From contig NZ_CP018863.1 of NCBI RefSeq assembly GCF_002849715.1, forward strand, positions 124,001-188,000: DNA of 64,000 nucleotides, given 5' to 3'. This document shows positions 42,662-50,580 of this stretch, one piece after another. Within the stretch, counting starts at the first letter, position 1, and the number at the start of each line of letters is the position of its first letter. The stretch is from Arthrobacter crystallopoietes. Its GTDB lineage: Bacteria; Actinomycetota; Actinomycetes; Actinomycetales; Micrococcaceae. Under the pieces are notes generated by a model. That model was not told where the DNA came from. It was given only the letters and a program-made list of their open reading frames with translations, and did not search any database. A program made the position numbers and the translations under genes.

Positions 42662-44293
42662 TTACTTCCCGGTGATGTTGTGGTAAATCGGAACTCCGTT
42701 CCAGGCGGTGTCAACGTTCTCAACGTTCTCGCTCCAACCCACCTGCCGCACCTGGTACCAGAGCGGGATCGCCGGCAGATCCTGGAGCAGAATCTCCTGG
42801 GCCTCGTTGAAGATGGCGTTGCCCTCTTCCGGGGTTTCTGCGTTCAGACCCTCGTTGAGCTTCTTAGCGAAAGCTTCGCTGGAGTATTCGCCGTCGTTGG
42901 AACCAGCACCCGTGCCGAACAGCGGGCCGAGGAAGTTGTACAGCGACGGGTAGTCCGCCTGCCAGCCCGTGCGGAACGCTCCGGTCATGTCCTTTGCCGT
43001 GATCTTGGTCCGGACTTCGGCGAAGGTTGCGTACGGTTCAAACTGGGCGTCGATGCCCAGATCGTTCTTCAGGCCGTTAACCACGGCTTCGATCCATTCC
43101 TTGTGTCCGCCATCGGCATTCGAAGCGATGGTGAACGTCTTGTCTCCCCAGGGATCGATTTCCTCAGCCTGTTCCCAAAGCTTCTTGGCTTCTTCGGGGT
43201 TGTATTCAAGGACTTCGCTGCCCGGAATGCTCTCGTCGTATCCGTCGAGCACGGGAGCGGTGAATTCCGTTGCCGGCTGGCGTCCGCCGGAGAAAATGAC
43301 TTCGGTAATTTCGTCCCGGTTGATGGCCATCGAAATGGCCTTGCGGCGCAGTTCGCCGGCCTCGCCGGTCCACTCATCGAGGTACTGTGGAATGGTGATG
43401 GTCTGGTTGCCGGCATAGGCCTTTTCCAGCCAGCGGCCCTCGCCGAGGTCCGTCTTGAAGTTTGCCAGCGAGCTCGGCGGGATCGTGTCGAGCAGATCGA
43501 GGTTGTTCGCCAGCAGGTCCTGGTACGCGGCTTCGAAGCCGGAGTAGAACTTGAAGGTGATGCCGCCGTTCTTCGGTGTGCGGGTGCCTTGGTAATCAGG
43601 GTTCGGCGTCAACGCGATCTGGACATCGTGCTGCCAGGCATCCTCGCCTGCGAGCATGTACGGGCCGTTGCCCACCGGGTTGTTGCCAAAGGCTTCCATG
43701 TCTTCAAACGCAACCTTGGGAAGCGGCGAGAAGGCCGTGTAGCCAAGCCGCAACGGCCAGTCGGATTCCGGCTGGGCCAGTTCGGCGGTGAACGTCAGGT
43801 CGTCGACCACCTTCAGGCCGGACATCTCCGTCTGGGTGCTGCCTTCGGCACTGACTTCGTCGTAGCCGGCGATGCTCTCGAAGAAGTACTGGCCCAGCTG
43901 TGCGTTCTCAGCTGCGGCGCCGTAGTTCCAGGCATCAACGAAGGAGTTGGCAGTAACGGGCTCGCCGTTCGTGAACGTTTGGTCGGCTTTGAGCTTGATT
44001 GTGTAGGTCTTCGAATCCTCGGTCTCGATGGACTCCGCCATCTCGTTGACCGGTTTGCCCTCGGCGTCGTAACTGATCAGTCCCTCGAAGAGGAGGTCCA
44101 CCACGCGGCCGCCGCCGACCTCGTTCGTGTTCGTTGGGATCAGCGGGTTCTGCGGCTCCGTACTGTTGGCGGTAATAACTGCAGCAGCGTTGCCCTCTCC
44201 GCCTTCGGTGCCACCTCCCCCGCCGCATGCACTCAGGGCCAAGGCAGCAGCTGCGGCCAGACCAATCAGTTTCGATGTTCGCGCGAAACGCAT
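42662..44293 (-). CDS. peptide-binding lipoprotein (family 5 extracellular solute-binding protein)
   Basis: A 543-residue SBP_bac_5 protein. The signal peptide ends in a lipobox LSACGG (Cys about residue 23) followed by a Gly-rich linker. The mature part has the family landmarks DLLFEGLISYDAEGKPVNEM near the start, KADQTFTNGEPVTANSFVDAW, and FRTGWQADYPSLYNFLGPLF towards the end. It captures oligopeptides for the permease encoded downstream. The open frame extends 52 codons upstream, but ATG 44293 starts the signal peptide and has AGAGGAA at 5-6 nt. The first residues MRFARTSK are nearly identical to those of the second binding protein in this window, hinting at duplication. Confidence 0.93.
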   Translation of the reverse strand: MRFARTSKLIGLAAAAALALSACGGGGGTEGGEGNAAAVITANSTEPQNPLIPTNTNEVGGGRVVDLLFEGLISYDAEGKPVNEMAESIETEDSKTYTIKLKADQTFTNGEPVTANSFVDAWNYGAAAENAQLGQYFFESIAGYDEVSAEGSTQTEMSGLKVVDDLTFTAELAQPESDWPLRLGYTAFSPLPKVAFEDMEAFGNNPVGNGPYMLAGEDAWQHDVQIALTPNPDYQGTRTPKNGGITFKFYSGFEAAYQDLLANNLDLLDTIPPSSLANFKTDLGEGRWLEKAYAGNQTITIPQYLDEWTGEAGELRRKAISMAINRDEITEVIFSGGRQPATEFTAPVLDGYDESIPGSEVLEYNPEEAKKLWEQAEEIDPWGDKTFTIASNADGGHKEWIEAVVNGLKNDLGIDAQFEPYATFAEVRTKITAKDMTGAFRTGWQADYPSLYNFLGPLFGTGAGSNDGEYSSEAFAKKLNEGLNAETPEEGNAIFNEAQEILLQDLPAIPLWYQVRQVGWSENVENVDTAWNGVPIYHNITGK

Positions 44294-44601
44294 GTCGATT
44301 CCTCTTTGCAGTCGGAACGCCCGGCATCGGATTGCGCCGGACCAGCCAGTGCGAACTTGAATCTGAGTCCGCCCCAACTCGTGGTCGTGATCAGGATAGT
44401 CCCGACCTGTGACCTCGGTAACAGTATTGGGTTTTCGATTGGGTTGCAATTTGCCCTGGAGAGGCGCCAGGCAAGCCCTTTCAGCGCCATTCTCCCGCGT
44501 CAGTACGGGAAAGTGGGGGCATTAGCCAAAATCAGGATGTAACGTTTTTGCATCGGAGTACGGAGTGCGCATTCGGGCGTGTCATGCCCTTGGTAATCCA
44601 G
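44294..44601. other. 308-nt promoter region of the first peptide importer
   Basis: There is no gene here. It holds the promoter described at 44393-44421 and about 93 nt of leader. On the same strand, the DUF4287-like gene ends just upstream; no clear terminator is seen between them apart from a weak inverted repeat near 44505-44515. Confidence 0.5.
44393..44421 (-). promoter_or_regulatory. promoter of the first peptide importer operon
   Basis: On the minus strand TTACCG (44421-44416) and TATCCT (44398-44393) are separated by exactly 17 nt, giving a start near 44386 and a leader of roughly 90 nt with a normal ribosome binding site. Confidence 0.5.
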
Positions 44602-45138
44602 CTAGGAGAGTTGGCCTAGCGTTGCCTTCCAGAAGGACTTCCAATGATCCAGCTGCTCGGGCGTCTCCAGTTTCTCGTGCTGCAGGGACAGCGCTGACTT
44701 ACCCGGGGCCTTTTCGTAGATGTTGACGTTAACTCGTGAGCCATCGGCCAGGCCGCAGCGCCAGTAGCGCCACTTGTCGGTTTCACTCAGTTCCGGACCT
44801 CTGCTTATGCCCACTCCGGAAAAATCCTCAGCGGTGCCTATCAGGGCCACCCACTTGTCCCTCGCTTCGTCCATCGTGCCTGCCACTGTCTTGCTCGCAG
44901 AAGTCTGGAACCTGCCATCACAGTCCTGCCCCGGCACGCGCCGCCCAATCAACTGCTCAAAAGCGACTGTGGCAGATTGCGCCCACCAGTCCTTCGCCAA
45001 ACCGGCATCCTGCAGGGCTTGGGCAATCTCCTTATGGCTCTTCTCTTTGGCATCGATGGAGGCTAGGAACTTTTCGACTTCGGTCCATGACCGGCCGATG
45101 CCGCGTTCGATCGCCTCGATGTTCATGGTGCGGATCAT
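44602..45138 (-). CDS. DUF4287-like small protein between the two peptide importers
   Basis: A 178-residue soluble protein. The first 75 residues (IERGIGRSWTEVEKFLASID, then HKEIAQALQDAGLAKDWWAQ and VAFEQLIGRRVPGQ) resemble the DUF4287 domain, which is often joined to an AHSA1/SRPBCC lipid-binding-fold domain. The second half (TSASKTVAGTMDEARDKWVA, WRYWRCGLADGSRVNVNIYE and a C-terminal DHWKSFWKATLGQL) fits an SRPBCC-like fold. Function unknown. ATG 45138 has AAGGAG 6 nt upstream. A strong terminator hairpin isolates it from the ATPase gene on the same strand. Confidence 0.7.
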   Translation of the reverse strand: MIRTMNIEAIERGIGRSWTEVEKFLASIDAKEKSHKEIAQALQDAGLAKDWWAQSATVAFEQLIGRRVPGQDCDGRFQTSASKTVAGTMDEARDKWVALIGTAEDFSGVGISRGPELSETDKWRYWRCGLADGSRVNVNIYEKAPGKSALSLQHEKLETPEQLDHWKSFWKATLGQLS

Positions 45139-45175
45139 CGGTCACTCCTTCGTTTCGAGCATTCAGTGGGGACCA

Positions 45176-45215
45176 CCGGGGTCCGGACAGCATCTTTTCA
45201 CGGTCCGGACCCCGG
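45176..45215 (-). terminator. terminator after the second ATPase gene
   Basis: CCGGGGTCCGGAC pairs perfectly with GTCCGGACCCCGG (13 bp) around a 14-nt loop containing a TTTT run. It lies 35 nt beyond the ATPase stop on the minus strand. Confidence 0.75.
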
Positions 45216-45249
45216 GGCTATGGATGGTGGGAGATCCTAAGACGGCCGC

Positions 45250-47076
45250 CTAATCCGCCGTGGCCAGCAGTTGGGCGCGCAATTCCCTGCGCTCACGCTG
45301 TTTATCCGGATCCGGCAGCGGCACTGCTGCCAGCAGACGCTGCGTATACAGCTCCTGCGGATGGCGGAGTATCTGGTCACGTGTGCCCTGCTCAACGATG
45401 TTGCCGTGCCGCATAACGCAGATCCGGTCAGCCAGGACATCGATGACGGCAAGGTCGTGGGTGACGAAGAGACAGGCGAAACCAAGTTCACGCTGAAGAT
45501 TCTGGAAAAGTTCCAGCACAGTGGCTTGGACGGAGACGTCAAGCGCCGACGTCGGTTCGTCGGCAACCATCAGCTTCGGCTCCAGCGACAAAGCCCGGGC
45601 AATGCCTACCCGCTGCTTCTGCCCGCCGGAGAGCTCGTGCGGATAACGGTTCCGGTAGCCACGGGGCAGCTCAACTTGATCGAGCAGTGTCTCGATGTTC
45701 CGCTGCAGCGTTGCCCCTTTGGCGACGCCGGCCAAAAACATGGGCTCGCCAATGCTTTCTCCAATAGGGAGCCGCGGGTTCAGCGACGAAGAAGGATCTT
45801 GGAAGACCATGCCGACTTGACGCCGGAGTGCGTGCAGTTGCTTGCGGCTGGCACCCGCTATCTCGCGTCCGACAACTTTCAGGGAGCCTTCGGCCACCGG
45901 CAGAAGTCCGACGGCGGCACGGCCGATAGTCGTTTTCCCGGAGCCCGATTCGCCGACAAGGCCTACGACCTGGCCCGGATAGATCGCCAGGTTCGCTCCC
46001 TCCACCGCCCGGAACGCCGGTACTCTGCCTTGTTTGGGGTATTCGATGGCGACGTTGGTCAGTTCCAGGACCGGCTCGCCGTGTGTGCTTTCTCTGGCAG
46101 CCATGTCCAGTGCCGCCTCGTTAGCGGCTTCCCTGCGCTGCAACTCCGTCTCATCAACCTCGTGAAGCGCAATGCCTGTTGCTGCCGCGAGGGCTGCGGT
46201 GATATCGATGTCGTCGCTGCCTGTGTTGTGGCCTCCCAGGTGAGGAACGGCAGCCAGCAGTTGCTGGGTGTATTCATGCCGCGGATCGTTGAAGATCTCC
46301 TGTGCCGTTCCCGTTTCGACGATCCGGCCGCGACGCATCACGGCGATGCGGTCCGCCAGATCAGCGACCACACCCATGTCGTGGGTAATCAGAACGATGG
46401 CGCTATCCAGCTTGTTGCGGAGATTGCGCATCAGGTCCAGGATCTCGGCCTGAACCGTCACGTCGAGAGCGGTGGTCGGTTCGTCGGCGATCAGCAGCTT
46501 CGGATCGCAAGACAGCGACTGCGCGATCATCGCACGTTGCCGTTGTCCGCCAGACAACTGGTGGGGATAGGACTTGAACGCCTTCTCCGGATCGGGCAGT
46601 TCGACCAGCTCGAGCAGGCGAATGGCCCGGTCCTTGGCCTCCTCGGGAGAAATGGCGTTGTGCAGGCGCAGTGTCTCCACAATCTGAAAGCCGATGGTGT
46701 AGACCGGGTTCATCGCCGTCATCGGTTCCTGGAAAATAACGGCCACGTCATTGCCGCGAAGCTGCCGCAGTTTATTGGGGTTGAGTCCCAGGATCTCCTT
46801 TCCATTGAGCTTCACGCTGCCGCGCACTCGGCTATTGGCCGGCAGCAGTCCCAGAAGCGCCATGGAACTGGCACTTTTGCCCGAACCGGACTCACCGACA
46901 ATGGCGAGCACCTCCCCTGCCGAGACCTGGTAGTTCAGATCAATGGCGGCCGGCACCCATTCCTTCTCAACACCAAAATCAACGCTCAGATCCGAAACCT
47001 CCAGCACCGGCGGTTCTGAGCCGCCAGCGGGGGTTCCGGTATAGATGGGGATGGCAGGATCGATCATTTCAGTCAT
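45250..47076 (-). CDS. peptide ABC importer, fused double ATPase (second system)
   Basis: A 608-residue protein with two ABC modules. Module 1: Walker A GESGSGKSASS, signature LSGGQRQRAMIAQSL, Walker B LLIADEPTTALDVTVQ. Module 2: [43 protein letters not shown]. Residues about 290-345 form the linker, rich in Ala and Glu. It belongs to the second peptide importer, whose permeases and binding protein lie at 47.8-52.4 kb on the same strand, but an oppositely oriented gene (47156-47779) interrupts the operon. ATG 47076 has AAGGA about 10 nt upstream; ATG 47067 is an alternative. Confidence 0.9.
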   Translation of the reverse strand: MTEMIDPAIPIYTGTPAGGSEPPVLEVSDLSVDFGVEKEWVPAAIDLNYQVSAGEVLAIVGESGSGKSASSMALLGLLPANSRVRGSVKLNGKEILGLNPNKLRQLRGNDVAVIFQEPMTAMNPVYTIGFQIVETLRLHNAISPEEAKDRAIRLLELVELPDPEKAFKSYPHQLSGGQRQRAMIAQSLSCDPKLLIADEPTTALDVTVQAEILDLMRNLRNKLDSAIVLITHDMGVVADLADRIAVMRRGRIVETGTAQEIFNDPRHEYTQQLLAAVPHLGGHNTGSDDIDITAALAAATGIALHEVDETELQRREAANEAALDMAARESTHGEPVLELTNVAIEYPKQGRVPAFRAVEGANLAIYPGQVVGLVGESGSGKTTIGRAAVGLLPVAEGSLKVVGREIAGASRKQLHALRRQVGMVFQDPSSSLNPRLPIGESIGEPMFLAGVAKGATLQRNIETLLDQVELPRGYRNRYPHELSGGQKQRVGIARALSLEPKLMVADEPTSALDVSVQATVLELFQNLQRELGFACLFVTHDLAVIDVLADRICVMRHGNIVEQGTRDQILRHPQELYTQRLLAAVPLPDPDKQRERRELRAQLLATAD

Positions 47077-47155
47077 TGCGGGTTTGTCCTTCCAACTGCT
47101 CGCAGCCGGCTTGTTCCATTAGTGATGTGGCGCACGAGCCTGACACGATGGAAGC

Positions 47156-47779
47156 ATGTCCAGTCATGACACCGACCCTCCTGTTGTTTTCCGGCCGAGA
47201 AGTGCCGCTTGGTTGACGGGTGTTGTCTGGCTCATCGTGTTGTTCAGCCTGGTCTCTACAGCCGTAACGCATGGTTTCCCGGCTCTCGTGCAGCTTGCGC
47301 CGTTGGTGGCCCTCGGGTATCTGGCGTGGTGGCTGGCCTGGTACCCCGCCGTCGTTGTTTCCGACGCCGGGGTGGCGCTGCGCAATCCGCTGCTGACAGT
47401 TCAGGTCCCGTGGCCCGCCCTGATCATGGTTGACACGAAATACGCGCTGACACTGGTCACGCCGAAGGGAAAGTTCGCGGCATGGGCGGCGCCGGCGCCT
47501 GGCATCTTCGGCGTCCAACGCGCACAGCCGGGGCATGTCCGCGGGCTGCCGGAGGTGACCTATGGGCCGGGCGAATCCGTGCGTCCCGGTGACCTTTCCA
47601 ATTCGGATTCCGGTGCCGCGGCCTTCCATGTCCGCTCCCGTTGGGCCGAACTGATCTCGTCCGGCGCGGTGGCGGCCGGCGAGGCCGACACTGCCACAGT
47701 CGCGAAAAGGCCGAACTGGCTGGTTCTCATTGCGGCAGCAGCCCTGATTGTAGCCAGCGTGCTGTCGTTGACGGGCTGA
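47156..47779 (+). CDS. PH-like membrane protein, inverted within the peptide importer cluster
   Basis: A 207-residue protein. Two close membrane helices (TGVVWLIVLFSLVSTAVTHG and LVALGYLAWWLAWYPAVVV, about 20-65) are followed by a short PH-like beta domain (VVVSDAGVALRNPLLTVQVP, ALTLVTPKGKFAAWAAPAP) and a C-terminal helix (NWLVLIAAAALIVASVLS). This layout occurs in actinobacterial proteins annotated as PH domain-containing; they have no known activity. It lies on the plus strand between the permease and ATPase genes of a peptide importer, all of which run on minus. ATG 47156, no strong ribosome binding site; CACGAT 6 nt upstream could be a -10. Confidence 0.75.
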   Translation: MSSHDTDPPVVFRPRSAAWLTGVVWLIVLFSLVSTAVTHGFPALVQLAPLVALGYLAWWLAWYPAVVVSDAGVALRNPLLTVQVPWPALIMVDTKYALTLVTPKGKFAAWAAPAPGIFGVQRAQPGHVRGLPEVTYGPGESVRPGDLSNSDSGAAAFHVRSRWAELISSGAVAAGEADTATVAKRPNWLVLIAAAALIVASVLSLTG

Positions 47780-47813
47780 GCACGGCGCGATCAAAAGATT
47801 TTCAGCCGTCATC

Positions 47814-48848
47814 TCAAACTTTCGTAGGTCGGGAGCCCTCGGCTCCCTGACCATCATCCGGCGCCGTTGCTGCACCGGCCTTCTTGGCATTGAACTTCTT
47901 CTGCCGGGGGTCAAAGGCATCCCGCAGTCCGTCGCCGATGAAGTTGATGCACAAGCAGATGGCCACAATGAAAATGCCCGGCCACCAGAAGAGCCACGGA
48001 CGGGTGGAAAACGCTTCCTGGTTCTGGCTGATCAGCGAGCCCAGTGAAACGTCGGGTGCCTTCACACCCATACCGATATAGGACAGGCTGGTCTCCAGCA
48101 GAATCGCAGCCGACATACTCAGCGTCACGCTGACAATGATGACGCCCACGGCGTTGGGAAGAATGTGCTTAAAGATGATCCGGGCGTTTGAAGCGCCGGC
48201 GATGCGGGCTGCATCCACGAATTCGCGCTCGCGCAGGGAGAGAAATTCTGCTCGGACCAGCCGGGCGAGACCGGTCCACGCGACGAGCCCGACAAAGAGG
48301 CCCAGGAAATAGGGCTGGATTCCGGCTGGAATCCAGCGTGCAGCGAGTTGACCGAGAACGGCTGCAAGAATAATCAGCGGAATCACGATGACGATGTCCG
48401 TCAGTCGCATGAGCACCGCTTCGATCCTGCCGCGGAAGAAGCCGGAGACGGCTCCAACCACGACGCCGATGGCGCCGCCGACGACGCCGATGATGAACAT
48501 CACTGCTACGGAAATTTGCACGCCCCGCATTGTCTGGGCGAAGGTATCCCGGCCCAGCCGGTCCTGGCCGAACGGGTGCTCGCCCAAGCTGAACGGGAAG
48601 AGCTGCAGTGTGGGCTTTCCGCCATTGGCCAAGTCATTGACCTCGTTGTAGGTGAATTTCCACCAGCCCGGCAGGCCGAAGAAACCGCCCGCAGAGTAAG
48701 CCAGAACCAGAATGAGCAAGAACAGCACCAGGCTGATCAGCGCCGCAGTGTTGCCCATGAACCTCTTGCGGACAATCTGGCCTTGGCTTAGTCCGGCTTT
48801 TTCTTGATGTGCCGCAGGTTCGGTTGAAACAGTACTCGTGGTGGTCAT
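47814..48848 (-). CDS. peptide ABC importer permease, DppC-type (second system)
   Basis: A 344-residue permease with a longer cytoplasmic N-terminus (about 35 residues) and six helices. Family motifs include LGEHPFGQDRLGRDTFAQTM after helix 1, the EAA loop REREFVDAARIAGASNARIIFKHILPN, and the C-terminal NFIGDGLRDAFDPRQKKF. A charged Lys/Ala-rich tail follows. ATG 48848 overlaps the upstream long permease gene by 4 nt, so the two are translationally coupled. Confidence 0.93.
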   Translation of the reverse strand: MTTTSTVSTEPAAHQEKAGLSQGQIVRKRFMGNTAALISLVLFLLILVLAYSAGGFFGLPGWWKFTYNEVNDLANGGKPTLQLFPFSLGEHPFGQDRLGRDTFAQTMRGVQISVAVMFIIGVVGGAIGVVVGAVSGFFRGRIEAVLMRLTDIVIVIPLIILAAVLGQLAARWIPAGIQPYFLGLFVGLVAWTGLARLVRAEFLSLREREFVDAARIAGASNARIIFKHILPNAVGVIIVSVTLSMSAAILLETSLSYIGMGVKAPDVSLGSLISQNQEAFSTRPWLFWWPGIFIVAICLCINFIGDGLRDAFDPRQKKFNAKKAGAATAPDDGQGAEGSRPTKV

Positions 48849-50386
48849 GCCTTGACCCTCACTCTCGGATCCAGGGCGGAGTAGACGAGGTCCGCTATGA
48901 GGTTGAAGACGAGCGCCAGGATGCCCGTGACCAGGAAAACTCCCATGACGGGATTCGGGTCAACGCGATCCAGGGCCTGGATAAAGAGTTGCCCCATGCC
49001 AGCGAACGCGAAGACCCGCTCCGTGATGACCGCACCGCCAATCAGTCCGCCGATGTCATAGGCCACGATAGTGGCAATGGGAATCAGGGCGTTCCTGAAC
49101 GCGTGGCGCATAACCACCGTCCGCTCGCCGAGCCCCTTCGCCCGCGCGGTACGGATGTAGTCCATGTTCATGATTTCCAGCATCGAAGAGCGCGAATAAC
49201 GGCTGTAGGAAGCCAATGAAATCAGCAGCAGTGCAATGGTGGGCAGGAGCAGGTGGGTAAAGGTATCGAGGCCGTGCACCCAGAAGTCACCTTCCAGGTT
49301 CGGCGTCTCCGCTCCGATGGTAGCGATGGGCCGACCGTTGACTCTGTTGTTGTTGAAGTAAGCGGGCCATGCCTGCATGTACCGGTCCAGAAGGACCAGT
49401 CCCGCGGTCAGGAACGACGTAATGACTGCCGCGCTCATGTTCTGGCGTCGGTCGTAGCCACCCATGAGGTATCCAACTCCCAGCCCTAGCAGGATTGTGG
49501 CTACGGCCAGCAGGACAACCATCAGGCCCGTTGCCTGAGCCAGCAGCGGCTGGATGGGGAAATACAGCATGATGCCGACGGCAACCATTATCAGGGACGA
49601 ATACAGCGCGCGCCGATTCTTCAAGCCAGCGGTCAACAAGGTTGCGCCGAAGGCGACTCCTGCACCTGCGACTGCAATAACCGGCAGCCCAAGCCCTGGC
49701 GAGCTGAACCAAGACGTCGCCGACAGCAGCCAGAGCACGCCGCCGGCCAGCACGAACCCGATGCCAGCGGCCTTGAGCCTGGCCGGCACTGTTCCACGGG
49801 CGCAGATGTACCAGATCAAGGCGCTGACCACGCTCACCATGATTATGGTTACCAAGGGGATTTGCGGTTCCCGCAGAAAGTTGTTGAACCCGATGGCAAC
49901 GTATTCCTTGAGCAGAACTGCTACCCAGAAAACCGGCAGCGAGAAGAAGAGGAACGCCATAAAGGTGACGCCATAGTCCAGCGTGCTGTACTGACGCAGC
50001 GCTGTCACGATGCCGAGCGAAACGCCGATAAGCACGGCTAGAATTGCGGCCGCGCTAACCAAGAGTATCGTCATGCCCATGGCTCTGCCCAGCGCCTCCG
50101 TCACGGGCTGTCCTGTGGTGGAAAACCCGAGATCGCACTGGCCGGCGAACGGCACGAGGCATTTTGCTGCGCCTCCTAACCAGTGGAAGTAACGTATGGG
50201 TGCAGGCACATTCAGGTCCAGAAGCTCAATACGCTGCTGGATGAGCTCTTCCTTATTCGGCTGGTTGCTCGTGCGTAGGTCAGCAAGCGGGTCGCCGGAC
50301 AGTGCGGTTAATTGGTAGACCAAGAATGAGGCACCCAGGAGAATCAGTACGGCTGTGAATAGCCGCCGCACAATATAGGTCACCAT
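48845..50386 (-). CDS. enlarged peptide ABC importer permease, DppB-type with extra membrane block
   Basis: A 513-residue permease, against about 310 for ordinary DppB. The N-terminus (MVTYIVRRLFTAVLILLGAS, SGDPLADLRTSN) and C-terminal half (EAA loop MDYIRTARAKGLGERTVVMRHAFRN, end DLVYSALDPRVRVKA) are normal. Between the third canonical helix (FMAFLFFSLPVFWVAVLLKEY) and the extracytoplasmic HGLDTFTHLLLPTIAL is a roughly 190-residue insertion with about six extra hydrophobic helices. Such enlarged permeases occur in actinobacterial peptide systems; the insertion's role is unknown. I take ATG 50386, which matches the family N-terminus; ATG 50410 is upstream in frame. It overlaps the DppC gene by 4 nt. 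Confidence 0.9.
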   Translation of the reverse strand: MVTYIVRRLFTAVLILLGASFLVYQLTALSGDPLADLRTSNQPNKEELIQQRIELLDLNVPAPIRYFHWLGGAAKCLVPFAGQCDLGFSTTGQPVTEALGRAMGMTILLVSAAAILAVLIGVSLGIVTALRQYSTLDYGVTFMAFLFFSLPVFWVAVLLKEYVAIGFNNFLREPQIPLVTIIMVSVVSALIWYICARGTVPARLKAAGIGFVLAGGVLWLLSATSWFSSPGLGLPVIAVAGAGVAFGATLLTAGLKNRRALYSSLIMVAVGIMLYFPIQPLLAQATGLMVVLLAVATILLGLGVGYLMGGYDRRQNMSAAVITSFLTAGLVLLDRYMQAWPAYFNNNRVNGRPIATIGAETPNLEGDFWVHGLDTFTHLLLPTIALLLISLASYSRYSRSSMLEIMNMDYIRTARAKGLGERTVVMRHAFRNALIPIATIVAYDIGGLIGGAVITERVFAFAGMGQLFIQALDRVDPNPVMGVFLVTGILALVFNLIADLVYSALDPRVRVKA

Positions 50387-50509
50387 TGTTTGTATAAACC
50401 TCGTTTTCACTTCCCGGACGACGTAATCCGGTTGCCCGCCTCTTGAACTCCGATCCGCGAGGGGAGATTCATGGCCGCAAATAGGTCAGGTAAGTTTCAC
50501 AAGACTACA

Positions 50510-50549
50510 AAGGCGCCGGGACCGTTGTTGCATGTGGTCCCAGCGCCTT
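50510..50549 (-). promoter_or_regulatory. intercistronic hairpin between second binding protein and permease genes
   Basis: AAGGCGCCGGGACC pairs with GGTCCCAGCGCCTT with one mismatch around a 12-nt loop, about 30 nt after the binding-protein stop on the minus strand. No T tract. Confidence 0.7.
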
Positions 50550-50580
50550 GCAGTACCCTGCGCGTTAGAACGTTAGGGAC

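Noticed and set aside
42680..44542. 620-codon open frame on plus opposite the first peptide-binding protein
   Set aside because: The lipoprotein on the minus strand has signal peptide, lipobox and family motifs; the plus frame has none.
45271..47019. 582-codon open frame on plus opposite the second double ATPase
   Set aside because: Walker and signature motifs are on the minus strand; this is a shadow.
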